In this document: piece by piece, positions 21,853-31,255 of the stretch
Position numbering within the stretch: the stretch's first letter is position 1
How the letters are laid out: every line of letters begins with the position of its first letter
From: Methyloligella halotolerans
Lineage (GTDB): Bacteria > Pseudomonadota > Alphaproteobacteria > Rhizobiales > Methyloligellaceae
DNA: 64,000 bases
NCBI RefSeq assembly: GCF_001708935.1
Contig: NZ_MASI01000002.1
Location: 372,001-436,000 of the forward strand
Reading direction: 5' to 3'
The notes under the pieces: model-generated
Database searches by the model: none
Seen by the model: the letters and a program-made list of their open reading frames with translations, nothing else
Told to the model about the DNA's origin: nothing
Position numbers and translations under genes: made by a program

Positions 21853-22479
21853 TTGGTATCTGGAAGCCGGACCATCGACCTTCGCGCCAAGCCGCCCCTG
21901 GCGGCGCCGGGCATGCGGATCGGACTGCTGGGGGGGTCGTTCAACCCTGCCCATGAGGCCCACCGGCACATCACCCTCGCGGCCTTGAAGCGGCTGCAGC
22001 TCGATCAGGTCTGGTGGCTTGTCACGCCGGGCAATCCCCTGAAGACCCCAACCGGTCCCTCGATCGAGGAGCGCGTGGCATCCGCGGAAGCCGTGGCGCG
22101 CCATCCGCGCATCAAGGTCACGGATTTCGAGAAGGGGCAGGGATCGCCTTACACGGCCGATACGCTTCGCACGCTGAAGCGACTGTATCCCGAGACCAAT
22201 TTCGTCTGGCTGATGGGCGCGGACAACATGGCCGACATCCACCGCTGGAAGGACTGGCATGCGATCTTCGAGACGATGCCGGTGGCGGTGTTCGACAGGC
22301 CCGGCTTCCGCATGAAGGCGCGGGCCGGAAAGGCGGCGCAGGTCTTCGCGCGGCGCTTCGTGGATCCGAGCGATGCGGCGGGGCTCGCACTCATGCGCCC
22401 GCCCGCCTGGACCCTCGTCACCCTGCCGCTGTCCTCGCTTTCCTCGACGGAAATTCGCGAGAATGGCAGCACCGATTAA
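21853..22479 (+). CDS. nadD: Nicotinate-nucleotide adenylyltransferase
   Basis: Adenylates nicotinate mononucleotide in NAD synthesis. The nucleotidyltransferase signature is RIGLLGGSFNPAHEAHRH, with LVTPGNPLK, LMGADNMADIHRW and the closing SSTEIRENG (the SxTxIR motif). I placed the start at TTG 21853 because the residues before RIGLLGG (LRAKPPLAAPGM) match the lead seen in many alphaproteobacterial NadD proteins. The first ATG in frame is 21913, which would give a 188-residue protein. It lies 11 bases after proA. Confidence 0.9.
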   Translation: MVSGSRTIDLRAKPPLAAPGMRIGLLGGSFNPAHEAHRHITLAALKRLQLDQVWWLVTPGNPLKTPTGPSIEERVASAEAVARHPRIKVTDFEKGQGSPYTADTLRTLKRLYPETNFVWLMGADNMADIHRWKDWHAIFETMPVAVFDRPGFRMKARAGKAAQVFARRFVDPSDAAGLALMRPPAWTLVTLPLSSLSSTEIRENGSTD

Positions 22480-22484
22480 GCGGT

Positions 22485-22945
22485 CTATTCCGCCGGCTTA
22501 AGCGCGCTTTGCTGTGTATCGCAAGGCTTGCCGAGACCTTCGCCGGAATAGCGTCCGCCGGACATGCTCACCTGATCGCAGGCGAAGCCGTGTTTCGCCA
22601 TGTCTTCGGCAATGTCGTGTGAGCCGATATGGCAGGTCGCCACGATGGCTTCGCCGTCGGTGGATTTGCCCTTCTCGTCGCACGGCGTCCCGCCGCCGAC
22701 CTGGGTGCATTTGATGAGGTTGCCGCCCAGGATGGTCATCAGGGCGTCGGAGGATTCCTGGAAGCCTTCCTCGCCATCGGAGGGTGCCCTGATCCCGCAA
22801 AGATGGACCTCCTTGCAGGCGCGGCCCTCGCACAAGGTGAAGCTGTCGCCGTCGATGATCTTGTCGGGGAAGCCAGAAGCGTGCCTGCCGCAGCCGGTGC
22901 GGCCGTCCCGACAAGCAGCGCGAATGCCAAAAGTCCTCGTCTCAT
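22485..22945 (-). CDS. Secreted thermonuclease-like (SNase-fold) protein, one-base frameshift
   Basis: The signal peptide MRRGLLAFALLVGTAAPAAA is read in one frame. The body (FPDKIIDGDSFTLCEGRACKE, VHLCGIRAPSDGE, GEAIVATCHIGSHDIAEDMAKHGFACD) is in the next. One missing base near 22878, at CTGGCTTCCCC, joins them into about 153 residues. The DGDS..., GIxAP and GxA motifs are those of the staphylococcal nuclease fold; six Cys suggest disulfides in the periplasm. Catalytic Arg/Glu assignments are uncertain. The start at 22943-22945 has GGGAGGAA at 7 bases. It is convergent with nadD. Confidence 0.72.
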
Positions 22946-23211
22946 TGCCATTTCCTCCCGTGCTGTTTTGCAACTTAAGCAACAGGCCAATGACAGTGTC
23001 AAAGCAATCGAGGACCGGCGATCGGGGGCGTCGACCGCCGGGACGGGGGCGGGGCGATCAAATCGTCATTCGAATCGACTATCGCTATTGAAAGGCGCCC
23101 ATCGGCCATACTATCTTTGGGGTGTCTTCGTGGGAGTTGCTTGGAGGGGCTCGTTGCAGCGTTCAAGTCAGCTTCGCGAGTGTGCAACGACAGAAGGATG
23201 TCTATCGCAAA

Positions 23212-23640
23212 ATGCGCTCATCTAGTGAGGGTGCCGATCACGGCGCTCCTCCCACCGAGCTTAACCGATACAGTGCGAGCTCGGGGCAGTTGCCAGATCC
23301 GGCGCGTCTGTTGAGCATTGTTGAGAAGGCTCTCGACGACGCCAAAGCCGAAAACGTCGTTACAATCGATCTCAAGGGCAAGACCTCGATCGGCGATCAC
23401 ATGATCGTTGCTTCAGGCCGGTCCCAACGGCATGTCGGTGCTGTCGCCGACCAGCTGGTCAAGGTGCTGAAGCAAGAAGGCTTCGGTCGGGCCAGGGTCG
23501 AAGGCATGCCGCAATGCGACTGGGTCCTGATCGATACGGGCGACATTGTGATCCATATCTTTCGTCCAGAAGTTCGCGAGTTCTACAATCTGGAAAAGAT
23601 GTGGTCCGCCGACCGGCCTATCGAGCGGCTGGCGGTATAG
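23212..23640 (+). CDS. rsfS: Ribosomal silencing factor RsfS
   Basis: Binds L14 and blocks subunit joining when nutrients are scarce. At 142 residues it has KALDDAKAENVVTIDLKGKTSIGDHMIVASGRSQRHV and the conserved close WVLIDTGDIVIHIFRPEVREFYNLEKMW. ATG 23212 begins MRSSSEGADH. The lead before LLSIVEKAL is longer than in E. coli but common in alphaproteobacteria. The start is not well marked by a ribosome site (AGAAGG lies 15 bases away). The position between nadD and rlmH is conserved. Confidence 0.94.
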   Translation: MRSSSEGADHGAPPTELNRYSASSGQLPDPARLLSIVEKALDDAKAENVVTIDLKGKTSIGDHMIVASGRSQRHVGAVADQLVKVLKQEGFGRARVEGMPQCDWVLIDTGDIVIHIFRPEVREFYNLEKMWSADRPIERLAV

Positions 23641-23668
23641 CACCATTCCCGGCGTGCGTGCGGGCCGC

Positions 23669-23682
23669 GGGGCGACAGCCCC
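23669..23682 (+). other. Hairpin abutting the rlmH start codon
   Basis: GGGGC(GACA)GCCCC ends exactly one base before the ATG of rlmH. No free ribosome binding site is visible, since the only G-rich stretch is inside the stem. It could lower translation initiation of rlmH or couple it to rsfS. Confidence 0.35.
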
Positions 23683-24168
23683 ATGATGCGGCTCCAGATC
23701 GCGGCTGTCGGGAAGCTCAAGCGGGGGCCTGAGCGGGAGCTTCTGGCCACCTATCTCGACCGCGCTCAGGCGAGCGGGCGGACGATGGGATTCGGTCCCG
23801 TCACCCAAGCCGAGCTGCCCGAGGCGAAACTGCCTGACGCGGAGGCGCGGAAGGTTGCCGAAGCCGATGCGCTGATTTCCAAAATTCCGGCGGATGCCAG
23901 GATCGTCGCGCTCGATCCAAACGGCCGAGCCGTGTCCAGCGAAGCGTTCGCCGACCGGCTGCGGAGCTTGCGGGACGAGGCGGTGCCTGGGGTCTGCTTC
24001 GTCATTGGCGGCGCGGACGGGCTCGGTAACGGTCTTCTGGAGCGGGCGGAGGACACACTCTCCCTCGGTCCCATGGTTCTTCCTCACGGCCTGGCGCGCA
24101 TCGTGCTCGCCGAACAGATCTACCGGGCCATGACGATCCTGGCCGGCCATCCCTATCACCGGGGCTAG
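23683..24168 (+). CDS. rlmH: 23S rRNA pseudouridine-1915 N3-methyltransferase
   Basis: A SPOUT-class methyltransferase of 161 residues (family about 155-160) that modifies 23S rRNA helix 69. Visible motifs are GKLKRGPERELLATYLDRA, the SAM-binding trefoil knot FVIGGADGLG, and LPHGLARIVLAEQIYRAMTILAGHPYHRG, the strongly conserved C-terminus. The second Met (23686) is an equally possible start. It follows rsfS by 42 bases. Confidence 0.96.
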   Translation: MMRLQIAAVGKLKRGPERELLATYLDRAQASGRTMGFGPVTQAELPEAKLPDAEARKVAEADALISKIPADARIVALDPNGRAVSSEAFADRLRSLRDEAVPGVCFVIGGADGLGNGLLERAEDTLSLGPMVLPHGLARIVLAEQIYRAMTILAGHPYHRG

Positions 24169-24213
24169 GCAGGCACTCCCGGTCGCCTCACATCGGTTCT
24201 AAGTGCCTTGCTG

Positions 24214-24231
24214 GGTTAAAGAATGTTAACC
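24214..24231. promoter_or_regulatory. Inverted repeat upstream of envC
   Basis: GGTTAA-AGAATG-TTAACC is a perfect 6-bp inverted repeat with a 6-base spacer, about 104 bases before envC. Two TTAA half-sites are one base closer than the TTAA-N7-TTAA spacing of CtrA boxes, so CtrA binding is only a possibility. It is probably an operator for the envC-ctpA genes. Confidence 0.35.
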
Positions 24232-24334
24232 AGAGTGCCTTGATTCTGCCCTATGGCTCCGGTGTGGTCGCCTCAATCGACGCGTCCCCCCGGAAGCGGT
24301 TTCCACCCGCCCCCTTCGGAACGCAATCTCGCGC

Positions 24335-25729
24335 ATGGCCGGTTCATTGTCCTTCGGGTCACGTTTTCCACATCGCTTGGCGCTGATCGTGGCTTTGGCG
24401 TTGCCTCTGCTGCCCTCCGCAGCCCCGGCGCAAGACGGGGCCTCAGGCGAAACGCCCCCTTCGATCGACGAAGAGCTGACCCGCGACGAGGCGAAGCAGA
24501 AGCTCGAATCCACCCGCCAGGAGCTGGAACAGAGCCGGTCGCGCCAGGAAGGACTGGCGGAAGATGTTGTGGCGCTTGCCAAGGAGCGGGCCAAGCTCAA
24601 CGAGGCCCTGATCGAGGCGGGACGCCGTGTCCAGGCCAGCGAGGCCAAGCTTTCGCAGACCGAGGCGAAGCTGAAGGAGATGAGCGATCAGGTCGAAACC
24701 GTTCAATCGTCGATCACCGACCGCAAGCGGACCATCGTCAAGATGCTGAGCGCCATGCAGCGGATCGGCCGGTCCCCGCCGCCGGCCCTGGTAACGCCGC
24801 GGGAAGATTCGCTGGCCGCGGTGCGCAGCGCCATGCTGCTGGCGAAGGTCTTCCCCGAATTGAAATATCAGGCCGACCTCCTTTCGGACGAGCTCGACCG
24901 GCTGGTCGCGCTGGAGGATGGGATCCGCCAGGAGCGGGACCGCGAGCAGCAAGACACCGAGAAGCTGGCGGCGGAGCGCAACCGGCTGGATCAGCTCCTG
25001 GAGGCGAAGAAGCAACGGCTCCAGGCGAGTCAGAGCGAGCTGGTCGCGGTGAAGGAGCAGGCCGAAGAGCAGGCCCAGCAGGTGGGCTCGCTGGGCGAGC
25101 TGGTGGAGAAGCTGGACGACCGCATCGCCAAGGCCGAGATCGCGCAGTACGAGGCCGAGGTGGCCGCGGAGCAGGCGCTCCGGAAGCGCCAGGAAGAGCA
25201 GATGCTCGGCGGGCCGGACGACAATCTGGTCGAGGTGAAGCCGGAGAGCCGCAAGGTGGCTTTCGCAAGCCCGGACCGGATGAAGCCGGCGGTGCCTTTC
25301 GACGACACCAAGGGCGAGCTGCCGTTGCCGGCGCAGGGCCAGTATCTCGCGAAATTCGGGGATGAGGACGAACTCGGCGGGACCCGGAAAGGCCTTTCCC
25401 TGGCCACGCGTCCGAAAGCCCGCGTCACGGCCCCGGCGGATGGGTGGGTCGTCTACTCAGGACCCTTCCGGTCCTACGGGCAACTCTTGATCCTCAATGC
25501 TGGCGGGGGGTATCATATTTTGCTTGCGGGCATGAACCGTATAGATGTGACCGTCGGTCAATTCGTTCTCGCCGGTGAGCCCATCGCAGAGATGGGCGTA
25601 GCCTCCGGGAGCAACGGTAAGGACGGGGCTACCTCTCGCCCGGCTCTCTATGTTGAATTCAGGAAGGACGGACGACCGATAGACCCCGACCCATGGTGGG
25701 CGGAGCTGTCCGATAAGGTGCAAGGATGA
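24335..25729 (+). CDS. envC: Murein hydrolase activator EnvC-like (degenerate LytM/M23) protein
   Basis: A 464-residue periplasmic protein. The signal peptide ends near PAQ (residue 33). A long coiled coil follows (about residues 45-280, E/Q/R-rich heptads), then a LytM domain from about 345. In the LytM domain the HxxxD and HxH zinc ligands of active peptidases are absent (KGLSLATR in place of HxGxD; GYHILLAGM in place of YxHL). It is therefore a regulator of amidases in septal cell-wall splitting, as known for EnvC, rather than an enzyme. It overlaps ctpA by 4 bases, a pairing conserved in alphaproteobacteria. Confidence 0.9.
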   Translation: MAGSLSFGSRFPHRLALIVALALPLLPSAAPAQDGASGETPPSIDEELTRDEAKQKLESTRQELEQSRSRQEGLAEDVVALAKERAKLNEALIEAGRRVQASEAKLSQTEAKLKEMSDQVETVQSSITDRKRTIVKMLSAMQRIGRSPPPALVTPREDSLAAVRSAMLLAKVFPELKYQADLLSDELDRLVALEDGIRQERDREQQDTEKLAAERNRLDQLLEAKKQRLQASQSELVAVKEQAEEQAQQVGSLGELVEKLDDRIAKAEIAQYEAEVAAEQALRKRQEEQMLGGPDDNLVEVKPESRKVAFASPDRMKPAVPFDDTKGELPLPAQGQYLAKFGDEDELGGTRKGLSLATRPKARVTAPADGWVVYSGPFRSYGQLLILNAGGGYHILLAGMNRIDVTVGQFVLAGEPIAEMGVASGSNGKDGATSRPALYVEFRKDGRPIDPDPWWAELSDKVQG

Positions 25730-27111
25730 TGCGGAAATCCGAATACGCAGTGTGGACCCTCTTGCTGCTGGCGGTGATTGGTGCCGGCTCAGCGATGGTC
25801 AGTGTCGCGAAGAGTGAATCCGCCTCGGCGGCCAACTCCGAGATCTACCAGCAGCTCGATCTGTTCGGCGAGGTGCTGGAACGGGTCCGGGCCGATTATG
25901 TCGAGAAGCCCGAGGACAAGGAGCTGATCGAATCCGCCATCAACGGCATGCTGACCGGTCTCGATCCGCACTCCTCCTATCTCAATCCCGAACATTTCCG
26001 CGATATGCAGGTGCAGACCCGCGGCGAGTTCGGCGGGTTGGGCATCGAGGTCACCATGGAGAACGGCGTGGTCAAGGTGGTGTCGCCGATCGACGACACG
26101 CCGGCCGAGCGGGCCGGCATCCTGGCCAACGACCTGATCACCCATCTGGACGGCAAGGAGATCCAGGGCCTGACGCTTCAGGAAGCGGTCGAGAAGATGC
26201 GCGGTCCGGTCAATTCGCCGATCGAGCTGACCGTCATCCGCGAGGGCGAGGATGCGCCGTTCAAGGTCAAGATCACCCGCGACATCATTCACATCAATCC
26301 GGTGAAATACAGCGCCGAAGACGATGTGGGCTACATCCGGATCACCACCTTCAACGAGCAGACCACGCCCAATCTTCAGAAGGCCGTGAAGGATCTCGAA
26401 GAAGAGATCGGGCCGGACAAGCTGAAGGGCTGGGTCATCGACCTGCGTAACAATCCCGGCGGTCTCCTCGACCAGGCGATCTCGGTCTCCGACTCCTTCC
26501 TGAACAAGGGCGCCATCGTGCTGACGCGCGGCCGCAACCAGGAAGAGAGCCAGCGGTCGAACGCCCGGGACGGCGACATCGTCGACGGCAAGCCGATCAT
26601 CGTGTTGATCAATGGCGGGTCGGCCAGCGCATCGGAGATCGTGGCCGGCGCTCTGCAGGATCACAAGCGGGCGACCACCATCGGCACCCGCTCCTTCGGC
26701 AAGGGCTCCGTGCAGACCATCATCCCGCTCGGCGATGGTGCGCTGCGGCTGACCACGGCGCGCTACTACACGCCGTCGGGACGTTCCATCCAGGCCAAGG
26801 GCATTGAGCCCGATCTCGTGGTCGAGGAGGAATTGCCCGATGATCTGAAGAAGAAGGCCGAGGCGGCGGGAACCCGCGGCGAGGCCGATCTTCGCGGTCA
26901 TCTTCGGAACGAGGGCGACGAGGAGGCGGACGACGAAGCCTCCGGCAGCTCCGCCTATGTTCCGAAGGACAAGAGCAAGGACACCCAGCTGATCTATGCG
27001 CTGGATATCCTGCGCGGCAAGAAGACCGTGGAGGCCGAGCTCAAGAAGCAGGCCGACGCGAAGCAGGCGAAGGCCAAACAGGCACAGGCCAAGAGCACGG
27101 AAGCCGAATAG
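25726..27111 (+). CDS. ctpA: Carboxy-terminal processing protease (S41)
   Basis: A 461-residue periplasmic or membrane-anchored protease. The N-terminal hydrophobic segment is residues 9-26. A PDZ domain lies at about residues 95-170 (GLGIEVTMENGVVKVVSPIDDTPAERAG). The S41 catalytic core carries the Ser in GGSASASEIVAGALQD (about 297-312) and the Lys in GTRSFGKGS (K326). The C-terminal 70 residues are low complexity, rich in K, Q, A and E. CtpA trims periplasmic and cell-wall proteins. It starts within the envC stop (ATGATG). Confidence 0.94.
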   Translation: MMRKSEYAVWTLLLLAVIGAGSAMVSVAKSESASAANSEIYQQLDLFGEVLERVRADYVEKPEDKELIESAINGMLTGLDPHSSYLNPEHFRDMQVQTRGEFGGLGIEVTMENGVVKVVSPIDDTPAERAGILANDLITHLDGKEIQGLTLQEAVEKMRGPVNSPIELTVIREGEDAPFKVKITRDIIHINPVKYSAEDDVGYIRITTFNEQTTPNLQKAVKDLEEEIGPDKLKGWVIDLRNNPGGLLDQAISVSDSFLNKGAIVLTRGRNQEESQRSNARDGDIVDGKPIIVLINGGSASASEIVAGALQDHKRATTIGTRSFGKGSVQTIIPLGDGALRLTTARYYTPSGRSIQAKGIEPDLVVEEELPDDLKKKAEAAGTRGEADLRGHLRNEGDEEADDEASGSSAYVPKDKSKDTQLIYALDILRGKKTVEAELKKQADAKQAKAKQAQAKSTEAE

Positions 27112-27214
27112 GCGTGCGGGCCGGCTGGGAAGACGATCGGGCGCGGGCCGGGACCGGGATGGTCTCCGGGCCGTGTCTCACCGGGGGAATGAAGCGCGGG
27201 GAGGGACAAGCACG

Positions 27215-28285
27215 ATGAAAGCGTTGGCCATCACGGCAACGCTCGTGGTGCTACTGTTGAGCTTGGGCATAGCCGTCATGGCGGTTCTGCCTTCGCCACA
27301 GCCAGGCGAGCAATCGGTTATCATCGACGTGGTGCCGGAGGGGCAACAAGGCGCCCCGGAAGGCAATCAAACGCCGCCCGGAAACGACGAGCGTTCCGAA
27401 CTAGACCTTCCGGATCTTCCGGAGTCCGACACCCCCGGCATGACTTTGGCCGGGGGCAAGGATTCCGACTCCAAGAGGAATGCCCTGCCGCCCGCTCCGG
27501 TGGAAGGCTTAATAGAACAATCCGAGTACGGACCGCTGCCGAAGGTGGCGGAAGACGGCGAAACGCCGGCAAAAGTCTATGCTGCGGTGGGGCCGGCGGG
27601 CGAGGCGGCCAACCAGCCGAAGGTGGCCATCCTGATGGATGGGCTCGGTCAGGCCGAGGTGATTACCCAGGTGCTGCTGCACATGCCGCCCCAGGTCAGC
27701 ATCGCACTCGGCCCCTATGGGCGCGGCTTGCAGGATTGGGTGACCCGCGCCCGGGACAAGGGGCACGAGGTCTTCCTCCAAATCCCGCTGGAGCCTCCGA
27801 ACTATCCGAACAACGATCCCGGTCCCCACACCCTGCTGACGGATGTGGATGCCGCGGAGAACCAGGGACGCCTTCATTGGCTAATGTCACGCTTCACAGG
27901 ATATGTGGGCGTGACAAATTATTTCGGGACCAAGTTTCAGTCCACCGAGGCGGTCATGAAGCCGTTGCTCACCGAGCTTAAGGATCGCGGATTGATCTAT
28001 GTGAGCGACGGATCGTCTAAGGATTCGGTGGGACCGGGTATCGCCCAGGGGCTCGGGCTTCCCTATGGTTCGGCCGTGATGGAAATCGCCGGCGACCAGT
28101 CTGAAGAAGAGATCAAAAACATGCTGACCCAACTCGAAGCGACCGCGCAGGAGAAGGGTGGGGCGATTGCGGTCACGGAAGCTTCACCAGCTGCGGTGCG
28201 GCAGATCCTGTCTTGGGCCAGCAAGCTCGACAAGAAGGGGATCTCTCTGGTTCCCGTAAGCGCGGCGCTCTCCGCCAGCAGCTAG
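27215..28285 (+). CDS. Divergent polysaccharide deacetylase family protein
   Basis: A 356-residue protein (DUF610/YibQ type). An N-terminal membrane segment (residues 3-25) anchors it, followed by a disordered acidic/Pro linker to about residue 110. The domain starts KVAILMDGLGQAEV and includes MPPQVSIALGPYG, GHEVFLQIPLEPPNYPNNDPGPHTLLT, FTGYVGVTNYFGTKF and LIYVSDGSS. The metal ligands of true NodB deacetylases are altered in this family and the reaction is not established. The start follows GGGGAGGG. It sits between ctpA and rppH, as in other Hyphomicrobiales. Confidence 0.87.
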   Translation: MKALAITATLVVLLLSLGIAVMAVLPSPQPGEQSVIIDVVPEGQQGAPEGNQTPPGNDERSELDLPDLPESDTPGMTLAGGKDSDSKRNALPPAPVEGLIEQSEYGPLPKVAEDGETPAKVYAAVGPAGEAANQPKVAILMDGLGQAEVITQVLLHMPPQVSIALGPYGRGLQDWVTRARDKGHEVFLQIPLEPPNYPNNDPGPHTLLTDVDAAENQGRLHWLMSRFTGYVGVTNYFGTKFQSTEAVMKPLLTELKDRGLIYVSDGSSKDSVGPGIAQGLGLPYGSAVMEIAGDQSEEEIKNMLTQLEATAQEKGGAIAVTEASPAAVRQILSWASKLDKKGISLVPVSAALSASS

Positions 28286-28331
28286 CAACGACTTTCGAAC
28301 GTCTTCTCATTCCCAGCATCCGAACCTCCCT

Positions 28332-28850
28332 ATGACCGACGAGACGAAATCCACCCTGCCTTACCGTCCCTGCGTCGGGGTCATGCTGGTCAATCCGCAT
28401 GGGCTCGTGTTCGTCGGGCGCCGAACCGACCGCCAGGACACGACCGAAGGTCGTGGCGATTGGTGGCAGATGCCGCAGGGCGGCATCGATCCCGGCGAGG
28501 CGCCGGATGTCGCCGCCCGCCGGGAGCTCTATGAAGAGACCGGGGTGCAGTCCGCCGAGCTGATCGGCGAGTCGCGAGATTGGTACCATTACGATCTTCC
28601 AGCCGAGCTGGTGGGCATCGCCTGGAAGGGACGTTATTGCGGCCAGCGCCAAAAATGGTTCGTGGCCCGCTTCGACGGGGAAGAGAGCGAGATCGATCTC
28701 GACGGCCGGCCGGATCACGATGCGGAGTTCGACGCCTGGCAGTGGGTCGCGCTCGAGACGCTGCCCGAGCTGATCGTGCCGTTCAAGCGGGACGTCTATA
28801 CCCGGCTGGTCGACGAATTCGCACCGCTGGTTCAGACGCTACGCAGCTAG
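28332..28850 (+). CDS. rppH: RNA pyrophosphohydrolase (Nudix)
   Basis: A 172-residue Nudix hydrolase that removes pyrophosphate from mRNA 5' ends, starting decay. The Nudix box GGIDPGEAPDVAARRELYEETGV (about residues 52-74) is complete, with REL..E and EE in place. It is preceded by YRPCVGVMLVNPHGLVFVGRR and WQMPQ, which are typical of RppH. No signal peptide. It is convergent with the MMPL transporter gene. Confidence 0.95.
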   Translation: MTDETKSTLPYRPCVGVMLVNPHGLVFVGRRTDRQDTTEGRGDWWQMPQGGIDPGEAPDVAARRELYEETGVQSAELIGESRDWYHYDLPAELVGIAWKGRYCGQRQKWFVARFDGEESEIDLDGRPDHDAEFDAWQWVALETLPELIVPFKRDVYTRLVDEFAPLVQTLRS

Positions 28851-28879
28851 GACCAGAGGCCCTAAGGCGCTGGCCGCTG

Positions 28880-31255
28880 TCACGAGGTTTCGGCGCTCGC
28901 CTGCTCGGCATTGGTGGCGGGGGGCTCGCCCCGCAAGCGCGCCATCACCCGGCGGATCACAAGCACAAAGGCAGGCAGGAGCACCAGATCGCCGATCAGC
29001 GCGGCGATGAGGGTCAGAGCCGCGAGCTTTCCGAACAGTCTCAATGACGGCAGAGACGACAGCACGGTGATGCCGAGGCCGAAGGCCAGGATCGTCGATG
29101 TCAGAACCAGCGCCGGACCGATGAGCACGGCGGCGCGCCGCACCGCGACGGTCGGATCCTGATGCTCCCTGTCTTCCAATCGCAAGCGGTTCAGATAGTG
29201 CACGGTCGCGTTCAGCGAGAGGCCGAAGGCCACGATCAGCGCGACGATGGAGGCGAATTGCAGGCCCTCGCCGGATAGGGCGAGAAGGGCTCCAGCCGAG
29301 AAGACCGGGAAGAGGATCGGCACCACGCTCACCACGACGACGAGCCAGGAGCGGAAGATCAGCCCCAGGAAGAGCGCGATGACCGCGATCTCCACTGTCA
29401 GACCCATGTTGAGGTTCTCGATCATGCTGGCGCTATTGCGAGCGGCAATGGCCGAGAGCCCGGTGACGCGGATCTGGAACTCAGGGTGCTGCTCGCGCAG
29501 CTGGTTGAGGCGGGTCTCGAGCTTGTCCACCACGGGCAGCAGGTTGCTGACGTCGATATCGGGCACGCGGCCGGTGACGACGGCGGCATGGGCCTGCTCG
29601 TTGATGAAGCGGTTGGTGAGGTAGTCCGGCAGGATGCTCACGTATTCCTGCAGCTTCTCGGGCGTGTCCTCATCTGTCCGGGCCAGCCAGCGCTGCAGCG
29701 TCGCGATGGACCAGACATTGCCGACATCGGGCTCGGACTGGACGGCATCATGCACCTCGCCGATCACCGCGAGCACGTCGGGGTCGTAGAGGGATTTGCC
29801 GGCCGGCCAATCGATCATGACGTGGAGCGGGTTGGCACCGGTGAGCTTCTGATCGAGCTGGGCGGATGCCTCGACGGCCTGCTCCTTGTCGGGCACCTGA
29901 TCGGCGAGGCGATAACGGGGCGGAAGGGTGCTGTAGATGATGCCGAGGGCCAGCACGGCGATGACACCAAGGCTCAGGATGGCAAGAGGCCGTTTGACGA
30001 CGAAGTCGGCGAGCCAGGCGCAGCGGTTCTTCAGCGCCTCCATGAAGGGATTGTCGCGGTCCTGGGAAACGCCGAGGTTCTCGTGATCCCGGATCAGCAG
30101 CCGCACCAGCAGCGGCACGATCATGATGCAGACGATGAAGGCGAGGATGGTGGAGAGCGCGCCGGCGATGCCGAAGGTGCGGATCAGGGCGGAGTCGGAG
30201 AAGAACAGCGCCAGGAAGGAGACCGCCGCGGTGGTGCTGGAGAGCACGCAGGCCGGGCCGACCACGAGCAGGGAATAACGCGAGGCGTCGATGGGCGAGC
30301 GGCCCCGGAGCATCCGGTCCCGGGCGGCAACGGTGAGCTGCATGGAGTCGGAGAAGCCGAGCACCATGATGAGCGGGATCATGACGTTCAGGAACAGGTT
30401 CAGCTTGAAGCCGAGCCAGCCGAACATGCCCAGGGACCAGACGATGGCGATGACCGGGGGCAGGGCGGCCACGATCATGAGGGAGAACCGCCGGAAGAAG
30501 GCGAAGGCGATGACCGCGCCGAACAGGAAGCCGAGGGCGTTGTAGAGGTTGCGGTCCCGCTTCACGGCGTTGCGGATCTCAAGCTGCATGACCGGGGCGC
30601 CGGACATGCTGACCTGAAGATCCGTATCGCCGAGATCCTGCTTGGCGGTATCCTTGATCTGCTTGATGACCGTCTCGAGGCCCTGCTCGGCGACGATGTC
30701 CCGGTCGAGGGCGAGCAGGATGAGCGCCAAGGTGCCGTCGTCGGAGAGCAGCTTGCCCTTGATGATCTCGTTGTCGCGGACCTTCTGGATCATCTGATCG
30801 TAGGCGGCGCCCTCGGGCAGATCGTCCGGGAAGACCGGCCCCGGGACCTTGCCCGGCTGGGGCGCCTCGCGGGCGGAGAACAGGGAAACCTGGCCGGCCA
30901 TGCCGTCCACGAAATGCAGATCAACGGCGAGGTTGCGCAGGGCGATGATGGAATCGCGTGCGAGCAGATCCTGCCCGGTGACGACGATCAGGACATCGTA
31001 TTCGCTGGAGGGAAAGCGCTCCGAAAGGCTCTCGTAGGTCGCGAATTCGGGGGTGTCGGTGCGGAAGAGCTCCGAAAGGGAGTCGTCGACCCTGAGGCGC
31101 TGCATGCCGAAGAAGGCGCCGATCGTGATCAGGACGACCACGGCGATCAGCAGCAGGCGCGGGAGCGACAAGGAAAGGAGACCGAGGCGCTCGATCCCGA
31201 AGGTCAGCGATCGCCTGGGCATGTGACTGGACTTGTTACTGGACTTGCGACTCAT
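28880..31255 (-). CDS. MMPL/RND-superfamily exporter
   Basis: A 791-residue inner-membrane protein with 12 predicted helices in two halves. Each half has one helix, a periplasmic loop of roughly 200 residues (RLRVDDSLSELFRTDTPEF... and YRLADQVPDKEQAVEASAQLD...), and then five clustered helices. FLNVMIPLIMVLGFSDSMQL and GLSLNATVHYLNRLRLE are the sterol-sensing/RND-like helix regions. Similarity is to MMPL family transporters and HpnN-like lipid exporters; the substrate is unknown. GGAGGCGGA precedes the ATG. It lies after the atp operon on the same strand but is separated from it by a hairpin. Confidence 0.85.
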   Translation of the reverse strand: MSRKSSNKSSHMPRRSLTFGIERLGLLSLSLPRLLLIAVVVLITIGAFFGMQRLRVDDSLSELFRTDTPEFATYESLSERFPSSEYDVLIVVTGQDLLARDSIIALRNLAVDLHFVDGMAGQVSLFSAREAPQPGKVPGPVFPDDLPEGAAYDQMIQKVRDNEIIKGKLLSDDGTLALILLALDRDIVAEQGLETVIKQIKDTAKQDLGDTDLQVSMSGAPVMQLEIRNAVKRDRNLYNALGFLFGAVIAFAFFRRFSLMIVAALPPVIAIVWSLGMFGWLGFKLNLFLNVMIPLIMVLGFSDSMQLTVAARDRMLRGRSPIDASRYSLLVVGPACVLSSTTAAVSFLALFFSDSALIRTFGIAGALSTILAFIVCIMIVPLLVRLLIRDHENLGVSQDRDNPFMEALKNRCAWLADFVVKRPLAILSLGVIAVLALGIIYSTLPPRYRLADQVPDKEQAVEASAQLDQKLTGANPLHVMIDWPAGKSLYDPDVLAVIGEVHDAVQSEPDVGNVWSIATLQRWLARTDEDTPEKLQEYVSILPDYLTNRFINEQAHAAVVTGRVPDIDVSNLLPVVDKLETRLNQLREQHPEFQIRVTGLSAIAARNSASMIENLNMGLTVEIAVIALFLGLIFRSWLVVVVSVVPILFPVFSAGALLALSGEGLQFASIVALIVAFGLSLNATVHYLNRLRLEDREHQDPTVAVRRAAVLIGPALVLTSTILAFGLGITVLSSLPSLRLFGKLAALTLIAALIGDLVLLPAFVLVIRRVMARLRGEPPATNAEQASAETS

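Noticed and set aside
24216-24229. Full CtrA box
   Set aside because: The two TTAA sites are separated by 6 bases, not 7, and the flank is palindromic rather than direct; only a generic operator is claimed.
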